NCBI GenBank assembly: GCA_036518955.1
Contig: DATDMG010000491.1
Location: 1 to 9,088, forward strand
Source: DATDMG01 sp036518955
Lineage (GTDB): Bacteria > Actinomycetota > Actinomycetes > Actinomycetales > Kineosporiaceae
Length of the DNA: 9,088 nt
Direction: 5' to 3'
In this document: one piece after another, positions 7,054 to 9,088 of the stretch
Position numbering within the stretch: position 1 is the first letter of the stretch
Layout of the letters: the number at the start of each line of letters is the position of its first letter
Notes under the pieces: model-generated
The model's database searches: none
Seen by the model: the letters and a program-made list of their open reading frames with translations, nothing else
What the model was told of the DNA's origin: nothing
Translations under genes and position numbers: made by a program

Positions 7054-7059
7054 ACGCTA
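7054..7059 (-). promoter_or_regulatory. -10 box for a leaderless thiolase gene
   Basis: On the minus strand TAGCGT fits TANNNT and is followed by six bases (GAAGAG) and then the GTG at 7047. This is the same hexamer as in front of the ABC ATPase. The -35 position (TTCCGC) is poor, as is common for promoters that need a LysR activator. Confidence 0.42.
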
Positions 7060-7071
7060 GGGGTCGAGGTC

Positions 7072-7087
7072 GATACGCGGAAGTATC
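7072..7087. promoter_or_regulatory. Candidate LysR operator, GATAC-N6-GTATC dyad
   Basis: A perfect 5-bp inverted repeat sits in the 90-base divergent region. Known family sites are T-N11-A dyads, and BenM/CatM sites are ATAC-N7-GTAT; this one has N6, one base short. If thiolase transcription starts at its GTG (7047), the dyad spans about -25 to -40, an activator-type position over the -35 element. Confidence 0.4.
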
Positions 7088-7101
7088 CTTGTGCGATCGA
7101 T

Positions 7102-7107
7102 TAAGAT
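7102..7107 (+). promoter_or_regulatory. Possible -10 box for the LysR gene
   Basis: TAAGAT fits TANNNT and lies 30 bases before the GTG at 7138, leaving room for a short leader in which the G-run at 7127-7133 could act as a weak Shine-Dalgarno site. No good -35 is present; its place would fall in the right half of the LysR dyad, which would suit autorepression. Confidence 0.3.
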
Positions 7108-7137
7108 GCTGGTCGTCTCAATCCGCGGGGGGGTCGG

Positions 7138-8076
7138 GTGGAACTGAGGCATCTGCGCTATTTCGTCATGGTTGCTCAGGAGTTGCACTTCGGCCGGGCC
7201 GCTGCACGGTTGCACATGGCCCAGCCGCCGTTGTCGCAGCAGATCCGGCGGCTCGAGGAGGACCTCGGCGTCACGTTGTTGGATCGGACCACGCGGCGGG
7301 TGGAGCTGACGCCCGCCGGGGTGGCGTACCTGGCGCGGGCACAGGAGATCCTGGCCGCGGTGGACGGCGCCGCGCGGGAGGCGCGACAGGTCGAGGCGGG
7401 ATTGGTGGGCCGGCTCGCGATCGGTTGCGTGGGGTCGGCGACGTACACCCTGCTCCCGGCGCTGGCGCGGTGCTTGCGGGAGCGGCTCCGCGGCGTCGAC
7501 GTCTCGTTCCGGGGCGAGATGCTGGTACCGGACCAGATCGCCGCGCTCGCCGACGGATCGCTGGACCTGGCGCTGCTCCGTCCCCCGGACGGTGGGTCGG
7601 GGGACGCCGTCCTTGCGGCGGCGGATCGGCCGCGGACCGTCCCGCCCGGGGCGGCGTTACGGATCGTCCCTTTGCGGCAGGATCGGCTGGTGGTGGCGCT
7701 GCCCGACGGCCTGCCGCTCGCCGGCTGGGAGCGGGTGGAGGTGGGTGACCTTCGCGGGGAGGACTTCGTCGTGCATCCGGCGCGCGGCCGGTCGGTGATG
7801 CACGACATCGTGGTCGGCCTGTGTCGCGCAGCGGGGTTCGTGCCGCGTATCCGGCACGAGGTGGCAGAGACGTCCACTATGATCACTTTCGTCGCGGCGG
7901 GGCTGGGGGTCGCGCTCGTTCCCGAACCGGTGACCGTGCTCGGCGTTCCGGGGGTGGCGTACCGGCCATTGGTCGCCGAAGCGGCCCAGGTGCCGCTGGC
8001 GGCCGCCACCCGTGCCACCGACGACGCCCCCCTGCTCGCCCGCGCGCTCGACATCGTGCGAGCGCTCGCGACGTGA
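7138..8076 (+). CDS. LysR-family transcriptional regulator (BenM/CatM-like)
   Basis: LysR-type regulator of 312 residues, a full-length family member. The N-terminus MELRHLRYFV matches the start typical of BenM/CatM/CatR-type proteins. The winged helix-turn-helix covers about residues 3-60 (GRAAARLHMAQPPLSQQIRRLEEDLG, then LLDRTTRRVELTPAG), followed by the linker helix to about 88. The effector-binding domain begins at LAIGCVGSATYTLLPAL (about 92) and includes VAAGLGVALVP near the end. Within that domain, after DLALLRPPDGG, there is an extra loop of roughly 20 residues (GDAVLAAADRPRTVPPGAALR) before the strand VPLRQDRLVVALP. It is divergent from the thiolase, the standard arrangement for regulator and target. 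GTG 7138 is the start because it gives the canonical first residues. The ligand may be an aromatic acid or a CoA-related metabolite; this is inference only. Confidence 0.95.
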   Translation: MELRHLRYFVMVAQELHFGRAAARLHMAQPPLSQQIRRLEEDLGVTLLDRTTRRVELTPAGVAYLARAQEILAAVDGAAREARQVEAGLVGRLAIGCVGSATYTLLPALARCLRERLRGVDVSFRGEMLVPDQIAALADGSLDLALLRPPDGGSGDAVLAAADRPRTVPPGAALRIVPLRQDRLVVALPDGLPLAGWERVEVGDLRGEDFVVHPARGRSVMHDIVVGLCRAAGFVPRIRHEVAETSTMITFVAAGLGVALVPEPVTVLGVPGVAYRPLVAEAAQVPLAAATRATDDAPLLARALDIVRALAT

Positions 8077-8080
8077 GCGT

Positions 8081-8120
8081 CCGTGGCGCGCGAGCGCCTG
8101 GCTTCGCCTGCTCGCCACGG
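8081..8120 (+). terminator. Long hairpin after the LysR gene
   Basis: CCGTGGCG (8081-8088) pairs perfectly with CGCCACGG (8113-8120), with further pairing possible inside around a small GGC-TTC-GCC tip. It starts four bases after the LysR stop. No T-run follows, as is common for actinobacterial terminators. A separate 12-bp palindrome, GCCCGCGCGGGC, abuts it at 8121-8132. Confidence 0.5.
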
Positions 8121-8197
8121 GCCCGCGCGGGCGTTGCCGGTGAGGTCGGCGGCGGGATGCGCTCGCGCTCCGACGTGCTGGTCGCGGACCTACCGAT

Positions 8198-8227
8198 TTC
8201 ACGCGCGGGCAGGCTCGCTGCTAGCCT
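8198..8227 (+). promoter_or_regulatory. Promoter of tRNA-Lys
   Basis: TTCACG (8198-8203) and TAGCCT (8222-8227, fits TANNNT) are 18 bases apart. The predicted transcription start, about 8234, is five bases before the mature tRNA 5' end at 8239, a normal short leader. Confidence 0.5.
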
Positions 8228-8238
8228 CTGTGCCTGTT

Positions 8239-8311
<73 letters not shown>

Positions 8312-8326
8312 CCCCTTCCCAGGTCA

Positions 8327-8351
8327 GAGGCCACTCCGCGCGGGTGGCCTC
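8327..8351. terminator. Perfect hairpin between tRNA-Lys and the integrase gene
   Basis: GAGGCCAC (8327-8334) pairs with GTGGCCTC (8344-8351) in an uninterrupted 8-bp stem with a 9-base GC-rich loop. It lies 15 bases after the tRNA and 15 before the integrase stop, so it can serve both convergent transcripts. No long T-run follows on either side. Confidence 0.55.
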
Positions 8352-8359
8352 GATCATTT

Positions 8360-8379
8360 CCACACTTTACCCACACTTT
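8360..8379. repeat. CCACACTTT direct repeat, 11-bp period
   Basis: CCACACTTT occurs at 8360-8368 and 8371-8379, one helical turn apart, overlapping the integrase stop codon. Direct repeats next to an att core are typical arm-type binding sites for integrase or excisionase, so this pair is a candidate. Two copies of nine bases could also be chance. Confidence 0.5.
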
Positions 8380-9088
8380 TCGGGTCCTTCCTCGTCGTCG
8401 TCCGGATCGTCCGATGGGCGCCGGTCGAGCGCTTCCAGTACCTTCGCGGCTCCGGTGGACCGGGTGCGGCGGCCGTAGTAGCGGTCGGTCGTCATGGAGA
8501 CCTTGGCGTGGCCGAGCTGGTCGGCTGCCTCCCGGGCGGACAGGCCGGCCTTGTCCATCAGGGTGGCGACGGTGCGCCGGAAGGTGTGCGAGGTGATCTC
8601 GGGATAGCCGGCGGCGTCGAAGACCGCCCGCAGGTCGCCCTGGGTGTTGCTGGGGTCCCGCAGTCGGCCGGTCGCCGAGGTGAACACGGCGTCCCACTCG
8701 TTCGGTACGTACTCGGCGAGGCGCTTGCGCAGCATGGTCACCGCCCAGCCGGGCAGTTCGATGGTGCGCCAGCCGGACTTCGACTTGGGCTTCGGTTTGA
8801 TCACCAGGCCCTCGCCCTTGATCCGGATGACCGTGCCGCGGACCTCGACCATTCCGGCGTCCAGGTCAAGGGCCGGCCAGGTGATCGCGGACGTCTCGCC
8901 GATCCGCAGCCCGGTGGCCATCATCATGTCCGCGAAGTCGGGCAGGTCCCAGGCGACGGCCTTGGGGTCGGCGGCGAGCTTGGCGCGCAGGTCCCAGACC
9001 TGTTCGAGGTCGAGGTCGGTGCCGACCTTCTGGGGCGCGCGGATGGTGGCGGCGTCTCGGACCGGGTTGCCGGTGAGGGCGTCGTGGC
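8367..9088 (-). CDS. Tyrosine recombinase (integrase), C-terminal part, cut by window edge
   Basis: Site-specific recombinase of the phage-integrase family; 239 residues are visible and the frame is open to the right edge, so the start is outside. The in-frame ATG cluster near 8927 is internal: clear coding sequence continues before it (DLEQVWDLRAKLAADPK and so on). Catalytic residues seen: Arg in TGLRIGE (8904-8906), Lys in the KPKSKSGWRTI hairpin, His and Arg in HTFRR, His in QLGHAKVSMT, and nucleophile Tyr in TDRYYGRR (the first of the two by alignment to TxDTYxH forms). The end of a core-binding (SAM-like) domain precedes residue 54 of the visible part. The tail is acidic (SDDPDDDEEGPEKCG). 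It reads toward tRNA-Lys, 55 bases away, as integrases of actinomycete integrative elements and prophages often do. It should excise and insert the element lying to the right. Confidence 0.95.
   Translation of the reverse strand, partial: HDALTGNPVRDAATIRAPQKVGTDLDLEQVWDLRAKLAADPKAVAWDLPDFADMMMATGLRIGETSAITWPALDLDAGMVEVRGTVIRIKGEGLVIKPKPKSKSGWRTIELPGWAVTMLRKRLAEYVPNEWDAVFTSATGRLRDPSNTQGDLRAVFDAAGYPEITSHTFRRTVATLMDKAGLSAREAADQLGHAKVSMTTDRYYGRRTRSTGAAKVLEALDRRPSDDPDDDEEGPEKCG

Noticed and set aside
8367..8927. Integrase taken as a complete 186-residue protein starting at the ATG cluster near 8927
   Set aside because: The frame stays open to the right edge and encodes typical core-binding sequence before those Met codons, so this is an internal position and the true start is outside the window.

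Overview
This is a very GC-rich window. The -10 boxes are of TANNNT type and several genes appear leaderless, both typical of Actinomycetota. Codon use and gene families would fit Pseudonocardiales or a related order, but the order-level guess is weak. Seven protein genes are supported (three on minus, four on plus), plus the end of an eighth at the left edge and one tRNA. No phage structural, CRISPR or toxin genes are visible.

Left block (2-4468, plus strand): the C-terminal end of a NarL-type sensor histidine kinase overlaps its response regulator by 4 bases. After a 125-base gap with an inverted repeat and a probable leaderless promoter come an ABC ATPase of the LolD/MacB type and a ten-helix double-FtsX permease, overlapping by one base. 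The likely logic is that the kinase senses an envelope signal and its regulator controls the transporter. A 10-bp tandem repeat fills the convergent junction at the permease stop.

Middle block (4459-5832): a 164-residue protein of unrecognised family (minus) and a HAD phosphatase-like protein (plus) diverge from a 104-base region. Each start has a -10-like box exactly six bases upstream, so both are probably leaderless.

Thiolase block (5833-8132): a thiolase (minus) and a BenM/CatM-like LysR regulator (plus) diverge across 90 bases holding a GATAC-N6-GTATC dyad. This is the classic layout of a LysR regulator beside its target. A long hairpin follows the regulator.

Right block (8198-9088): tRNA-Lys(CTT) with a plausible promoter, followed 55 bases later by the end of a tyrosine recombinase gene on the minus strand that runs off the right edge. 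This is the usual anatomy of one end of an integrative element inserted into the 3' end of a tRNA gene, so the window probably stops just inside a genomic island or actinomycete integrative element. The most unusual sequence signals are this boundary, the paired CCACACTTT repeats at the integrase stop, the tandem repeat at the permease stop, and the dyad between thiolase and LysR.
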